From the NCBI GenBank assembly GCA_017394765.1, contig JAFPXF010000074.1:45302-109301 (forward strand): DNA of 64,000 bases. The letters run 5' to 3'. A model generated the notes under the pieces. That model was not told the DNA's origin and searched no databases. It saw only the letters and a list, made by a program, of their open reading frames with translations. Source of the DNA: Bacteroidales bacterium (GTDB lineage: Bacteria > Bacteroidota > Bacteroidia > Bacteroidales > WCHB1-69). Both the position numbers and the translations under genes were made by a program. Positions 54,817 through 63,687 of this stretch are shown here, piece by piece. The first letter of the stretch is position 1; each line of letters begins with the position of its first letter.

Positions 54817-57525
54817 TTGAATTTGAAACAGAAAACACACATAACCAATATATTGGCTCTTATGCTCCTCGTCATTGCGATGATAGGGGTGACGGGGTGT
54901 TCCACCTCCAAGAACACCGCCATCAACAGGGCATACCACAACGTCACTTGCAAGTACAATGTGCTTTGGAACGGCCAGCAGGCCTTCAAGTCGGCAGAAA
55001 CGGAGTTGAACAAGTTGTCGAAGGACAACTACACCACCATTCTGCCCGTTTACTATTATCCGGCCAAAAGTGACTTGGGTCCAGCGTTGTCACACTTGGA
55101 CCGCACCATCGAGAAATCTTCCAAGGCCATTTACAAGCATTCCATGCTCTTCAAAGGCAAGGAGTATGTGAAGACCATTGATGACGCTTATTTGATCATG
55201 GGCAAGTCCTATTTCTACAAGCAGGACTATACACAAGCACATCGTGTGTTTTCCTATATCACCCATAATTTCCCGAAGTCGAACACCTACAATGAGGCGG
55301 CGGTCATGTTGGCGCGTACGGCTTTGCGCCAGAACTACTTCTCTTCGGCTGACGAACAGTTGGAAAACCTCCACTATCTGGCCACCAGCAAGAAGAACAA
55401 GAAGTTCAACGTTCTTTTCAACGCCGCCAAGGCCGAATATCACCTCACTGCTCCCGACGGCGACCGTCAGGAGGCCATCGATTACCTCAACAACGCCATA
55501 GAAGCTCATCCGAAACGTGAGTTCAAGTCCCGTCTCAACCTCATTCTTGGGCAACTGTATGAGCAGATGAACCAACAGTCCGAAGCCCAGAAGCGTTTTG
55601 AGCAGGTGATCAAGAAGTCCTCCAACTATGAGATGGTTTTCAGTGCCCAAATGCATCTGGCCTCCAACTACGATGGCACTCCCTCTGCGCGGAATGCCAT
55701 TACGAAACAGTTCAAGAAGATGCTTGCGGAGGAAAAAAACGAGAATTTCAAAGACCAGATTTATTACGCCTACTCTGAAATTGCCCGCATTGACGAAAAC
55801 GACACTCTGCGCAAGAACTATCTCGCCAAGTCGGTGGCCACCTCGACCACGAACAACTATCAGCGCACTTTCTCCAGCCTTACACTCGCAGATCTTTATT
55901 TCAACGAGAACGAATATCGCAAGGCGCAGGCTTACTACGACACTGCTGCTCTCAGCATCCCCAAAAACTATCCGGACTACGACCATGTGATCCAAAAGTC
56001 GAGAGTGCTCAAGGATTTGGTGGACAAGCTTGACGAAATCGACCTTCAGGACAGCCTGCAGCGCATTGCCAAGATGTCGGATGGACAGCGCAAGGCGTGG
56101 GTCCAGAAGATGATTGCCGACTATACGGAAGCGGAGCGCAAGGCCGCTGCCGAGGAGGCTGAACGTATGCTGGCCATGCAAAACGCGGCCTCCTATACCA
56201 ATATCAACACCACCTCTTCCAACGGCAAGTGGTATTTCTACAACCAGTCGTTGGTGACATCCGGACAGCAGGACTTCTACCGCCGTTGGGGCAACCGTAA
56301 GTTGGAGGACAACTGGTTTATCAGCAACAAGCAACAGATCTCCTTCGACGACATGGCCCTCATGAACGATCCGAGTTTGGCTCCAGACTCTGTTGAATAT
56401 GATGACGACGGCAACCCCATTCCCAAGCGCGAGACCGACCCCAAGAAGGAGGCTTTTTATTTGCAGGACTTGCCGCTGACCCCGGGGGCTATAGACACCT
56501 CCAACGCTATTATTGCCAAGAATCTGTATGAGGCGGGTTTTATTTACCGCGACCTGCTCCATGACATCCCCCGCGCCTGCGCCTCTTTCGAGTCCCTTCT
56601 GCAGCGTTTCCCGGACGGCGAATACACACTGCCCGCAACCTATCTGCTCTATACCCTTTACCAAGGGGTGGATCAGGCCAAATCGGACCACTACAAGGAT
56701 ATTTTGCTCACCAAGTATGCGGACACTGACTATGCCAGACTGATAAAGGATCCTCACTATTATGAACGTTTGGCCGAGGAACAGAAAACATTGGAGCGTC
56801 AATATGAGAACCTCTATGCCCAATTCAACAATAAACAGTGGGGTGCAGTCGTGCAAGCGGCTGATGTTGCCATTCCTCAATGCTCCGATCCCGTTCTGAA
56901 ATCCAAGTACACTTACCTGCGCACGGTTGCCGCCGGGCAGGTGTTCAACGAGGACACCCTCATCAAGGGACTGCAACACATCATCAGTGAATTCCCGACC
57001 ACAGAGGTGGCCGACTTGGCCCGCACCTATCTTTCCCTTTTCGATGCCCAAAAGATTGCCTCCCTCAATCCTGTGTCTCCTGCGGACTCTGCAGCCGGCT
57101 CGCAGAGCGCTGCTCAAAATATGACAGCGCCCAAGGTTCCCACCAACCCGTTCAACTACAATGGCGATGAGATGCACTACATCATTTTGTTGGTTACCAC
57201 GGCCGATCTCCCTGTGCAGTCGGTGAAGCAGAACGTGGCCACCTTCAACCAGACCTATTTCAGCTTGCAGCGGTTCAATGTCAACAGTTTTTATGTGAAC
57301 AACACCCAACAGATGGTGACAATCGCGAAATTCACCAATGCCGAGTCGGCCATGAACTACTATAATCTTCTCGTCAAGGACGAGATGTTCAGTGCGGACA
57401 TCAATAGAAAAACCATTATACCTTATGCCATTTCCGCCGTCAACTACACCTCCTTCTACAACAACAAGGATGGACGTGTCTTTTACGACGATTTTTTCAA
57501 AGAACATTATCTTCAAGAACCTTGA
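54817..57525 (+). CDS. porW: T9SS accessory lipoprotein PorW/SprE
   Basis: About 902 residues. A lipoprotein signal ends MIGVTGCSTSK near residue 30. TPR-type helices cover roughly 100-420 (DDAYLIMGKSYFYKQDYTQA and similar). The later part with GKWYFYNQSLVTSGQQDFYR and RRWGNRKLEDNWFIS is the diagnostic PorW/SprE segment. By family it links the T9SS outer-membrane complex to the rest of the machinery. The start is unusual: no ATG fits the signal peptide; TTG at 54817 or 54823 gives a Lys-containing n-region, whereas the first ATG at 54862 would remove it. Confidence 0.9.
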   Translation: MNLKQKTHITNILALMLLVIAMIGVTGCSTSKNTAINRAYHNVTCKYNVLWNGQQAFKSAETELNKLSKDNYTTILPVYYYPAKSDLGPALSHLDRTIEKSSKAIYKHSMLFKGKEYVKTIDDAYLIMGKSYFYKQDYTQAHRVFSYITHNFPKSNTYNEAAVMLARTALRQNYFSSADEQLENLHYLATSKKNKKFNVLFNAAKAEYHLTAPDGDRQEAIDYLNNAIEAHPKREFKSRLNLILGQLYEQMNQQSEAQKRFEQVIKKSSNYEMVFSAQMHLASNYDGTPSARNAITKQFKKMLAEEKNENFKDQIYYAYSEIARIDENDTLRKNYLAKSVATSTTNNYQRTFSSLTLADLYFNENEYRKAQAYYDTAALSIPKNYPDYDHVIQKSRVLKDLVDKLDEIDLQDSLQRIAKMSDGQRKAWVQKMIADYTEAERKAAAEEAERMLAMQNAASYTNINTTSSNGKWYFYNQSLVTSGQQDFYRRWGNRKLEDNWFISNKQQISFDDMALMNDPSLAPDSVEYDDDGNPIPKRETDPKKEAFYLQDLPLTPGAIDTSNAIIAKNLYEAGFIYRDLLHDIPRACASFESLLQRFPDGEYTLPATYLLYTLYQGVDQAKSDHYKDILLTKYADTDYARLIKDPHYYERLAEEQKTLERQYENLYAQFNNKQWGAVVQAADVAIPQCSDPVLKSKYTYLRTVAAGQVFNEDTLIKGLQHIISEFPTTEVADLARTYLSLFDAQKIASLNPVSPADSAAGSQSAAQNMTAPKVPTNPFNYNGDEMHYIILLVTTADLPVQSVKQNVATFNQTYFSLQRFNVNSFYVNNTQQMVTIAKFTNAESAMNYYNLLVKDEMFSADINRKTIIPYAISAVNYTSFYNNKDGRVFYDDFFKEHYLQEP

Positions 57526-57568
57526 TCTTGAACTGGTTTAAAAAAAATAATAACGAAACTTTGATATT

Positions 57569-57955
57569 ATGAAAGAAATTGATACTCGTGAAACTGGCGT
57601 TATCAACGTCATCGCGCAAGGCACCCAAGTAGAGGGAAGCATCATCACCAACGGCGACTGTCGCATTGACGGTGTGGTAAAAGGAAATCTCACCTCCAAG
57701 GCCAAGATTATCATTGGCCGTAGCGGCAAGGTGGACGGCAATGTCACCTGTACCAACATTGAGGTTGAGGGTACCATTCGTGCGGAAAGTCTGAATGTCA
57801 GCGATCTGGTTTTCCTCAAGGCTACCGCCAATGTGGTGGGCAATATCAGTGCGGGAAAGATTGCCATTGAGCCAGGTGCTGAATTCTCCGGCAATTGCAA
57901 GATGAACAACCAGCGCGCCGCTGCCGCTGCCGCTCCGCAATCAGAGAAAAGATAG
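57569..57955 (+). CDS. Bactofilin (polymer-forming cytoskeletal protein)
   Basis: 128 residues. The beta-helix core with regularly spaced Gly/Asn turns (IAQGTQVEGSIITNGDCRID, then GRSGKVDGNVTC) is typical of bactofilins. The C-terminal tail is Ala/Asn-rich. Bactofilins polymerise without nucleotides and scaffold envelope or shape proteins. It lies 43 nt after PorW and 12 nt before the AtpZ-like gene, an order common in Bacteroidetes. Confidence 0.95.
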   Translation: MKEIDTRETGVINVIAQGTQVEGSIITNGDCRIDGVVKGNLTSKAKIIIGRSGKVDGNVTCTNIEVEGTIRAESLNVSDLVFLKATANVVGNISAGKIAIEPGAEFSGNCKMNNQRAAAAAAPQSEKR

Positions 57956-57967
57956 TTCGGACATCCG

Positions 57968-58222
57968 ATGTCCTCCAAGAGAGCATCTAACGGTCGCGCC
58001 CTGCATAATTACGCCTACTATTCCAACATGGGGATAGAGATGGGCGTGATTATTGCTGCGGGCGTGTTTGGTGGTGTGAAGCTGGACGAGAAGTTGAACT
58101 CTTCTCCAGCCTTCACGGTCATCCTGTCTTTGACTGCGGTGGCCATTGCCATGTATGTGATGATCAAATCGGTGCTTCATTCCAAAAACGAAAAAAAAGA
58201 TGAGCCAAAAGATACCCATTAG
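57968..58222 (+). CDS. AtpZ/AtpI family small membrane protein
   Basis: 84 residues, two membrane segments near 23-42 (MGVIIAAGVFGGVKLDE) and 48-70. AtpZ/AtpI proteins usually precede F-type ATP synthase genes and help its assembly or carry ions. Its partner gene at 58200 overlaps it by 23 nt. Confidence 0.85.
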   Translation: MSSKRASNGRALHNYAYYSNMGIEMGVIIAAGVFGGVKLDEKLNSSPAFTVILSLTAVAIAMYVMIKSVLHSKNEKKDEPKDTH

Positions 58223-58628
58223 AAAGTTCTCCTTTCGCATTATTATTTTCTCCGTGGTCATCGCCGGTCTCACGGTGCTGTTCCAATGGCTTTTCCCACA
58301 ATATGCTTCACCCGCCCTGCCGTTTATCGTGCTCTTTTTCTTCGTCATTACGCTTTTCACGATGTTTGTCGTCATGCGCGACGATCAAGGGAAGGAGGGC
58401 AAGCGTTTTGTCTCCAACTATATGCTTTCGCGAGTCGTGAAGCTTCTCTCTTGTTTGCTTTTCCTCCTGCTCTACCTGTTCCTCAACAGGGCCGATGCCA
58501 TACGTTTTGCCATTGCGTTCCTCGTCATATATTTCCTCTATTCCATCTTTGAGGTGGTCCTGTTGCGCATGGAAAACAGGGAAATCCAGAAAAAACCAAC
58601 TGCAGAAACAAAAAACACCCCCCAATGA
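58200..58628 (+). CDS. Small four-helix membrane protein beside AtpZ
   Basis: 142 residues with four hydrophobic segments (near 12-30, 38-58, 78-95, 100-120), charged tail. In many Bacteroidetes a protein of this plan sits between atpZ and atpB; here atpB is absent and a flavodiiron gene follows with a 4-nt overlap. No motif beyond the membrane plan is recognised. It overlaps AtpZ by 23 nt. Confidence 0.75.
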   Translation: MSQKIPIRKFSFRIIIFSVVIAGLTVLFQWLFPQYASPALPFIVLFFFVITLFTMFVVMRDDQGKEGKRFVSNYMLSRVVKLLSCLLFLLLYLFLNRADAIRFAIAFLVIYFLYSIFEVVLLRMENREIQKKPTAETKNTPQ

Positions 58629-59815
58629 ATACATCCCGTAAAATAAAAGACGACCTTTATTATATAGGAGCCTCCGACCGTCGGTTGGCCCAATTTGAGA
58701 ATATGATGCCCGTGCCTCGCGGCGTCTCCTACAATTCATACGTTTTGATGGATGAGAAGACCGCCTTGCTCGACACGGCAGACAATGCCGTGGGCGCGCA
58801 GTTTCTGGAAAATCTGCAAGGCACGCTCGCCGGACGCCCTTTGGACTACATCATCGTCCATCATGTGGAGCCTGACCATCTGGCTCTTTTGGAGGAGGTC
58901 TTGTTGCGCCATCCGCAGGCTGTCGTGGTCTGCAGCGCCATGGCTGGCAAGTTTATCCAGCAATTTTTCCCGCACGGCCTCCAAGTCAACATCCAGACAG
59001 TGAAAGAGGGTGACACACTCAACACAGGCAGACACACGCTTGCCTTTGTCACTGCACAAATGGTACACTGGCCCGAAGTGGTCGTCTCTTACGAGTCTGA
59101 ATACGGCATTCTCTTCTCCGCCGATGCTTTCGGCACGTTCGGGGCTCTTGGCGGCAACCTCTATGCCGATGAGGTAAACTTCGATCGCGACTGGATCGAC
59201 GAGGCTCGTCGCTACTACACCAACATCGTGGGCAAATATGGCATTCAGGTGCAGACTTTGCTCAAGAAAGCTGCTAATCTTGACATCAAGATGATCTGCC
59301 CGCTGCATGGTCCTGTTTGGCGTCAGGATATAGGCTACTTCATCGAAAAACATGACCTGTGGAGCCGTTATGAACCCGAGCAGACGGCCGCCGTTGTCAT
59401 CTACGGATCGATGTACGGTCACACGGAGTCCGCTGCCACTGTCGTGGCTAACAAGTTGGGCGAAAAGGGCTTCAGAGATGTGCGTATGTATGATGTCGCT
59501 GTCACGCATGTCTCCTATTTGGTGTCGGAGACTTTCCGCTGCAGTCACATCGTGTTGGTGGCCCCCACCTACAACGGCGGTCTCTATCCTCCCATGGAAA
59601 ACTATCTGCTGGATTTGAAGGCTCATTTCCTGACCGGACGCACCTTCGGCATTGTCGAGAATGGCACTTGGGCACCCGTGGCTGCCAAGGAGATTCAGAA
59701 GATATTCTCCGAGATGAAACCCAACACGATAGTGGAGCCCATCGTCACCCTCAAGTCCGCTATGAAGGAGGAACAGATGGGGCAAGTCGATCAGTTGGTG
59801 GAAGCATTGGGATAA
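58625..59815 (+). CDS. FprA-type A-type flavoprotein (flavodiiron)
   Basis: 396 residues. N-terminal metallo-beta-lactamase-like diiron domain: HHVEPDHLALLEEV supplies the H-x-E-x-D-H ligands, and later MVHWPE, SADAFG and PLHGPVWR supply the rest. The C-terminal flavodoxin domain starts at the phosphate loop IYGSMYGHTESAA. Flavodiiron proteins reduce O2 or NO to protect anaerobes. No rubredoxin domain is fused. It overlaps the preceding membrane gene by 4 nt. Confidence 0.95.
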   Translation: MNTSRKIKDDLYYIGASDRRLAQFENMMPVPRGVSYNSYVLMDEKTALLDTADNAVGAQFLENLQGTLAGRPLDYIIVHHVEPDHLALLEEVLLRHPQAVVVCSAMAGKFIQQFFPHGLQVNIQTVKEGDTLNTGRHTLAFVTAQMVHWPEVVVSYESEYGILFSADAFGTFGALGGNLYADEVNFDRDWIDEARRYYTNIVGKYGIQVQTLLKKAANLDIKMICPLHGPVWRQDIGYFIEKHDLWSRYEPEQTAAVVIYGSMYGHTESAATVVANKLGEKGFRDVRMYDVAVTHVSYLVSETFRCSHIVLVAPTYNGGLYPPMENYLLDLKAHFLTGRTFGIVENGTWAPVAAKEIQKIFSEMKPNTIVEPIVTLKSAMKEEQMGQVDQLVEALG

Positions 59816-59868
59816 CAAAGTCAAAACTCAAAACAGGGTTAACGCAAGCGTTGTCCAATCGTTGAATC

Positions 59869-61242
59869 ATGCATTTCCATCCCATCACTATTGCTGATCG
59901 CCCGATTTTCCTAAAATATTTTCAGGATGACCGCACCACTTGTGACTGGACCTTCGCCAATCTCTTTTGCTGGCAGGATCATTACAAGATGGAATGGGCG
60001 GAAAGGGAATCGTGGCTGATTATCCGTTGCCATCTCAATGGCGAACGCCGCATCGGCTATATGGTCATTGACATTGATGACACGCATCCCTACAGCGAGA
60101 TTGTACCTTTGTTGGCGCAGGAGGCGGATGAGCACGGACACCCCCTGATGCTCGTCAGCTTCAGTGAGCGCGAGTGCGGCCAGCTGCTGTCACAGTGCCC
60201 CGACTCCTTTGTGCTGGACCGCAATCGGGATTTGGAGGACTATGTCTATAGCCGCGCGGAACTGGCCGAGTTGCGTGGGCGGAAGTTTGCGCCCAAACGC
60301 AACCATGTCAACAAGTTCACGCGCCTTTATGACTATACTTACGGAGCTCTTACGCGTGCGGACTTTGACGAGTGCCTCCGTTTGGAGAGTGTATGGCGCG
60401 GGCAGCATGGTGATTCCTCCGACGGGCCTTCAGCCGAGCAGCAGGCCATCCGCCATGCCTTCGACCATTTCGAGGAGCTGCAGCTTCTTGGCGGTGTGCT
60501 GCGCGTGGATGGCCATATCGTGGCCTTTACATACGGCTCCCGGCTCAATGACCACACCTTTTGCACGCATGTGGAGAAGGCCGACACTTCATACGACGGT
60601 GCGTACGCCATGATCAACCACCTTTTCGCCCGGTATTTGCCGCCTCAATATACGCTTGTCAACCGGGAAGAGGACTTGGGACTACCCGGCCTGCGCAAGG
60701 CCAAGCTTTCCTACATGCCTGTCAATATGGCTCCCAAAATACTGGCTCTCCATCTGACATCCGACATGCGCGACATCCTCCATGTGTGGCAAGTCTGCTT
60801 TGGTGACGAGGACACTTTTGTGCACAGCTTCCTTGTCCGCTATTATTTTCCCGATTGCACTTTTGTGCGTCGTGACGGCGGGCATGTGGTTTCCATGGCA
60901 TTCGTGATCCCTTGCATCACGGAGTTGGGCCCCACTGCGTACTTGTACGGCATCGCCACGCTGCCTGGGTATCGTGGCAAGGGACTTGCCCGCGAGGTGA
61001 TTCACGAAGCCGTCACGGCTGCCCGTAGTTGCGGTTTCGCCGCCGCCATGCTTATTCCTGCCGAGGCGGCATTGAAGCCATACTATCAGCAGTTTGGCTT
61101 TATCGACAGTGACATACCCGTCATCTTTACCAATGAACTGGACCTCGGTACCGGTGACGACACCAGAAATCGGGCCATGGTCGCACCTTTTTCGGAGGGC
61201 ATCGCCTTGCCCGATGAGATTTCTTGCCTGGCCAGTTTGTAG
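59869..61242 (+). CDS. DUF2156 domain fused to a GNAT acetyltransferase
   Basis: 457 residues. Residues 1-290 match the DUF2156 (phosphatidylglycerol lysyltransferase C-terminal-like) fold: TTCDWTFANLFCWQDHYKME, then RKFAPKRNHVNKFTRLYDYT and VNREEDLGLPGLRKAKLSYM. Residues 300-455 are a GNAT domain with YLYGIATLPGYRGKGLAREV. Such fusions occur in Bacteroidetes; the substrate is unknown. It probably has its own promoter in the 59816-59868 gap, where no clean match is seen. Confidence 0.88.
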   Translation: MHFHPITIADRPIFLKYFQDDRTTCDWTFANLFCWQDHYKMEWAERESWLIIRCHLNGERRIGYMVIDIDDTHPYSEIVPLLAQEADEHGHPLMLVSFSERECGQLLSQCPDSFVLDRNRDLEDYVYSRAELAELRGRKFAPKRNHVNKFTRLYDYTYGALTRADFDECLRLESVWRGQHGDSSDGPSAEQQAIRHAFDHFEELQLLGGVLRVDGHIVAFTYGSRLNDHTFCTHVEKADTSYDGAYAMINHLFARYLPPQYTLVNREEDLGLPGLRKAKLSYMPVNMAPKILALHLTSDMRDILHVWQVCFGDEDTFVHSFLVRYYFPDCTFVRRDGGHVVSMAFVIPCITELGPTAYLYGIATLPGYRGKGLAREVIHEAVTAARSCGFAAAMLIPAEAALKPYYQQFGFIDSDIPVIFTNELDLGTGDDTRNRAMVAPFSEGIALPDEISCLASL

Positions 61243-61394
61243 AGAGTGTGTGCGGCACTGGATGCCGCAAACATAATAAACGTTGGAATAGCCCGTCTTT
61301 GTTGTTTCTTCAGGTCAACTGCTATATCATTCCCTTTTTTCAAGCGACAGCCCGGGAGTGTGGATCCGGCTCTGAACCCTATTTTTTTTTTTCG

Positions 61395-61403
61395 TACTTT
61401 TGC
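61395..61403 (+). promoter_or_regulatory. -7 element of the Nfn fusion gene
   Basis: TACTTTTGC, 32 nt before the ATG at 61435. The stretch 61243-61394 has no gene; GGTCAACT...CTATATCATT at 61314-61333 recurs near 26248 and is a short dispersed repeat. Confidence 0.55.
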
Positions 61404-61434
61404 ACCCTCGTATCCCAACTAAATATTTGGCATC

Positions 61435-63687
61435 ATGTATAAAATCGTCAAGAAACAAGAACTCGGACAAGACACCTATTTGATTGAAGTTGAAGCCCCG
61501 AAGATCGCTTTGGCCGCCCTTCCCGGCCAGTTTGTCATCGTCAAGGCTGATGAACACGCCGAACGCATTCCCTTGACGGTGAGCGATGCCGATCTTCAGG
61601 ACGGAACTATCGCTTTGGTGGTGAAAACCATAGGTTACTCCACTCGCAAGATGGTGACTTTTGAAGTGGGACAATCTTTTCAGGATGTGGTAGGTCCTCT
61701 TGGCCGGCCGTCGGAGTTTATACACCGGCCGATGGAGGAGCTTCGGAGATCGCGTTACTGTTTCATCGCGGGCGGTGTCGGCATCGCGCCGATATTCCCC
61801 TTGGTCAAATGGATGGCACAGCATCGGTTGGAATGTGATGTCATCATCGGAGCCCGCATAGAATCATTGTTGTTCTATGTGGAGAAGTTGCGTGCCATAA
61901 ATCCCAACCTGTACATTGCCACCGATGACGGCAGTGCGGGTTTCAAGGGAAATGTGACAGACATGTTGGGACATTTGGTGGAACAGGAGGGACGTCATTA
62001 TGACGAGATCACGGCCATCGGTCCGATGATCATGATGAAGTTCGTGGCCCGCAAGGCCGCAGCTCTGAACATCCCTTGCGTGGCCAGCCTCAACGCCTTG
62101 ATGGTGGATGGCACGGGCATGTGCGGTGCCTGCCGCGTCAGCGTAGGCGGCGAAACCAAATTCACATGCGTCGATGGACCTGAGTTTAACGCCTCCTTGA
62201 TTGATTTCGACGAGTGCATGCGCCGTCAGGCCATGTACGACCACATAGAGGAACACAAGCACAAAGATTGCCAGTGCTGGGAGACATCCCCCGTTGTGCC
62301 GGAATCTGCAAAAACCCAGGGCCGTGTGCCGGTGCGCGAGCAGCCTGCTGAGCAACGTCGCCAGAACTTTGAGGAGGTCTGCTACGGATACAATGAACAG
62401 GAAGCCATGGCGGAAGCCAAGCGTTGCCTTAACTGCAAGAGGCCGCAGTGCGTATCCGGTTGTCCTGTGCAAATCAACATACCAGCCTTCATCCACGCTG
62501 TGGCGGAAGGAAATTTCGCCGAGGCTGCGCGCATCATCAACGAGGATTCCGCCCTGCCCGCTGTCTGCGGGCGTGTGTGTCCGCAGGAGACACAGTGCGA
62601 GGGCAAGTGTGTTCTCGGTCGCAAGGGCGAACCCGTGGCCATCGGGAAGTTGGAGCGCTTTGTGGGCGACTGGTCACGGGAGCACAAGCTCACTTTTGCC
62701 AAGCCGGCTTCCGACAACGGCCGCAAGGTGGCTGTCATCGGCAGCGGCCCGTCGGGACTCACTTGTGCCAAGGAACTTCGGATGAAGGGCTACAATGTCA
62801 CCGTCTTCGAGGCCCTGCACGAGTTCGGCGGCGTCTTGGTGTACGGCATCCCCGAGTTTCGTCTTCCCAAGAAAAAGGTGGTCCGACCCGAAGTCGAGAA
62901 TGTCAAGAAGCTGGGCGTGCGCTTTGAGAGCGATATTGTCATAGGGCGCACTGTGACGGTGGACGACCTGCTGACCCAGTGGGGCTATGATGCCATCTAT
63001 TTGGGCACTGGTGCGGGATTTCCGAACTTTTTGGGCGTGGAGGGGGAGAATCTATGTGGTGTGGTCTCGGCCAACGAGTTTTTGACACGAAACAATCTGC
63101 TGTTTTCGTATAAGGAGGGTTACGAGACCCCCAACTTCGTGGGACGTCATGTCGTCGTGGTCGGTGGTGGAAACGTGGCCATGGATGCCGCGCGCACGGC
63201 CATTCGCCTCGGTGCGGAGGTTTCCATTGTTTATCGTCGTTCCGAAGAGGAGTTGCCGGCACGCGCCGAGGAGGTGCACCATGCCAAGGAGGAGGGCGTG
63301 CAGTTCAACCTGCTCTGCAACCCTGTGCGCATATTGGGCGACGAAAAAGGCTGGGTGCGCGGTATGACCTGCATTCGCATGGAGTTGGGCGAACCCGATG
63401 CCTCCGGCAGAAGACGTCCGGTTCCCATTCCGGGCTCTGAATTCACCCTTGACGCAGACATGGCCATCATAGCCGTGGGTACTTCCCCAAATCCGTTGGT
63501 GGCTTCCACCACGCAGGGATTGAACGTGAACCGCCACGGATGCGTCACTGCCGATGAGCGTGGAAGGACCTCGCATCCGAAGATCTTCGCGGGTGGCGAT
63601 ATCGTGACCGGCGCGGCCACCGTCATCCTTGCCATGGGCGCTGGCAAAGAGGCCGCCAAGGCTATCGACGAGTATCTGATGGGATAG
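61435..63687 (+). CDS. Fused NfnA-NfnB type NAD(P)H oxidoreductase (DHOD electron-transfer and GltD-like parts)
   Basis: 750 residues. Residues 1-280 are the NfnA part: FAD/NAD-binding (PLTVSDADLQDGTIALVV; FIAGGVGIAPIFPLVKWM) and a [2Fe-2S] site MCGACRVSVGGETKFTC. Residues 290-750 are the GltD/NfnB part with CxxxxC clusters (CLNCKRPQCVSGCPV; CGRVCPQETQCEGKC), the FAD site VIGSGPSGLTCAKEL and an NADPH site VVGGGNVAMDAARTA. Single-chain forms are known in Bacteroidales and annotated as bifunctional DHOD-B/GltD. It would couple ferredoxin, NADH and NADPH. Confidence 0.93.
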   Translation: MYKIVKKQELGQDTYLIEVEAPKIALAALPGQFVIVKADEHAERIPLTVSDADLQDGTIALVVKTIGYSTRKMVTFEVGQSFQDVVGPLGRPSEFIHRPMEELRRSRYCFIAGGVGIAPIFPLVKWMAQHRLECDVIIGARIESLLFYVEKLRAINPNLYIATDDGSAGFKGNVTDMLGHLVEQEGRHYDEITAIGPMIMMKFVARKAAALNIPCVASLNALMVDGTGMCGACRVSVGGETKFTCVDGPEFNASLIDFDECMRRQAMYDHIEEHKHKDCQCWETSPVVPESAKTQGRVPVREQPAEQRRQNFEEVCYGYNEQEAMAEAKRCLNCKRPQCVSGCPVQINIPAFIHAVAEGNFAEAARIINEDSALPAVCGRVCPQETQCEGKCVLGRKGEPVAIGKLERFVGDWSREHKLTFAKPASDNGRKVAVIGSGPSGLTCAKELRMKGYNVTVFEALHEFGGVLVYGIPEFRLPKKKVVRPEVENVKKLGVRFESDIVIGRTVTVDDLLTQWGYDAIYLGTGAGFPNFLGVEGENLCGVVSANEFLTRNNLLFSYKEGYETPNFVGRHVVVVGGGNVAMDAARTAIRLGAEVSIVYRRSEEELPARAEEVHHAKEEGVQFNLLCNPVRILGDEKGWVRGMTCIRMELGEPDASGRRRPVPIPGSEFTLDADMAIIAVGTSPNPLVASTTQGLNVNRHGCVTADERGRTSHPKIFAGGDIVTGAATVILAMGAGKEAAKAIDEYLMG

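Noticed and set aside
55090..57516. 808-codon open frame opposite PorW
   Set aside because: Low-complexity Val/Ile/Gly/His-rich translation; PorW on the plus strand has diagnostic segments.
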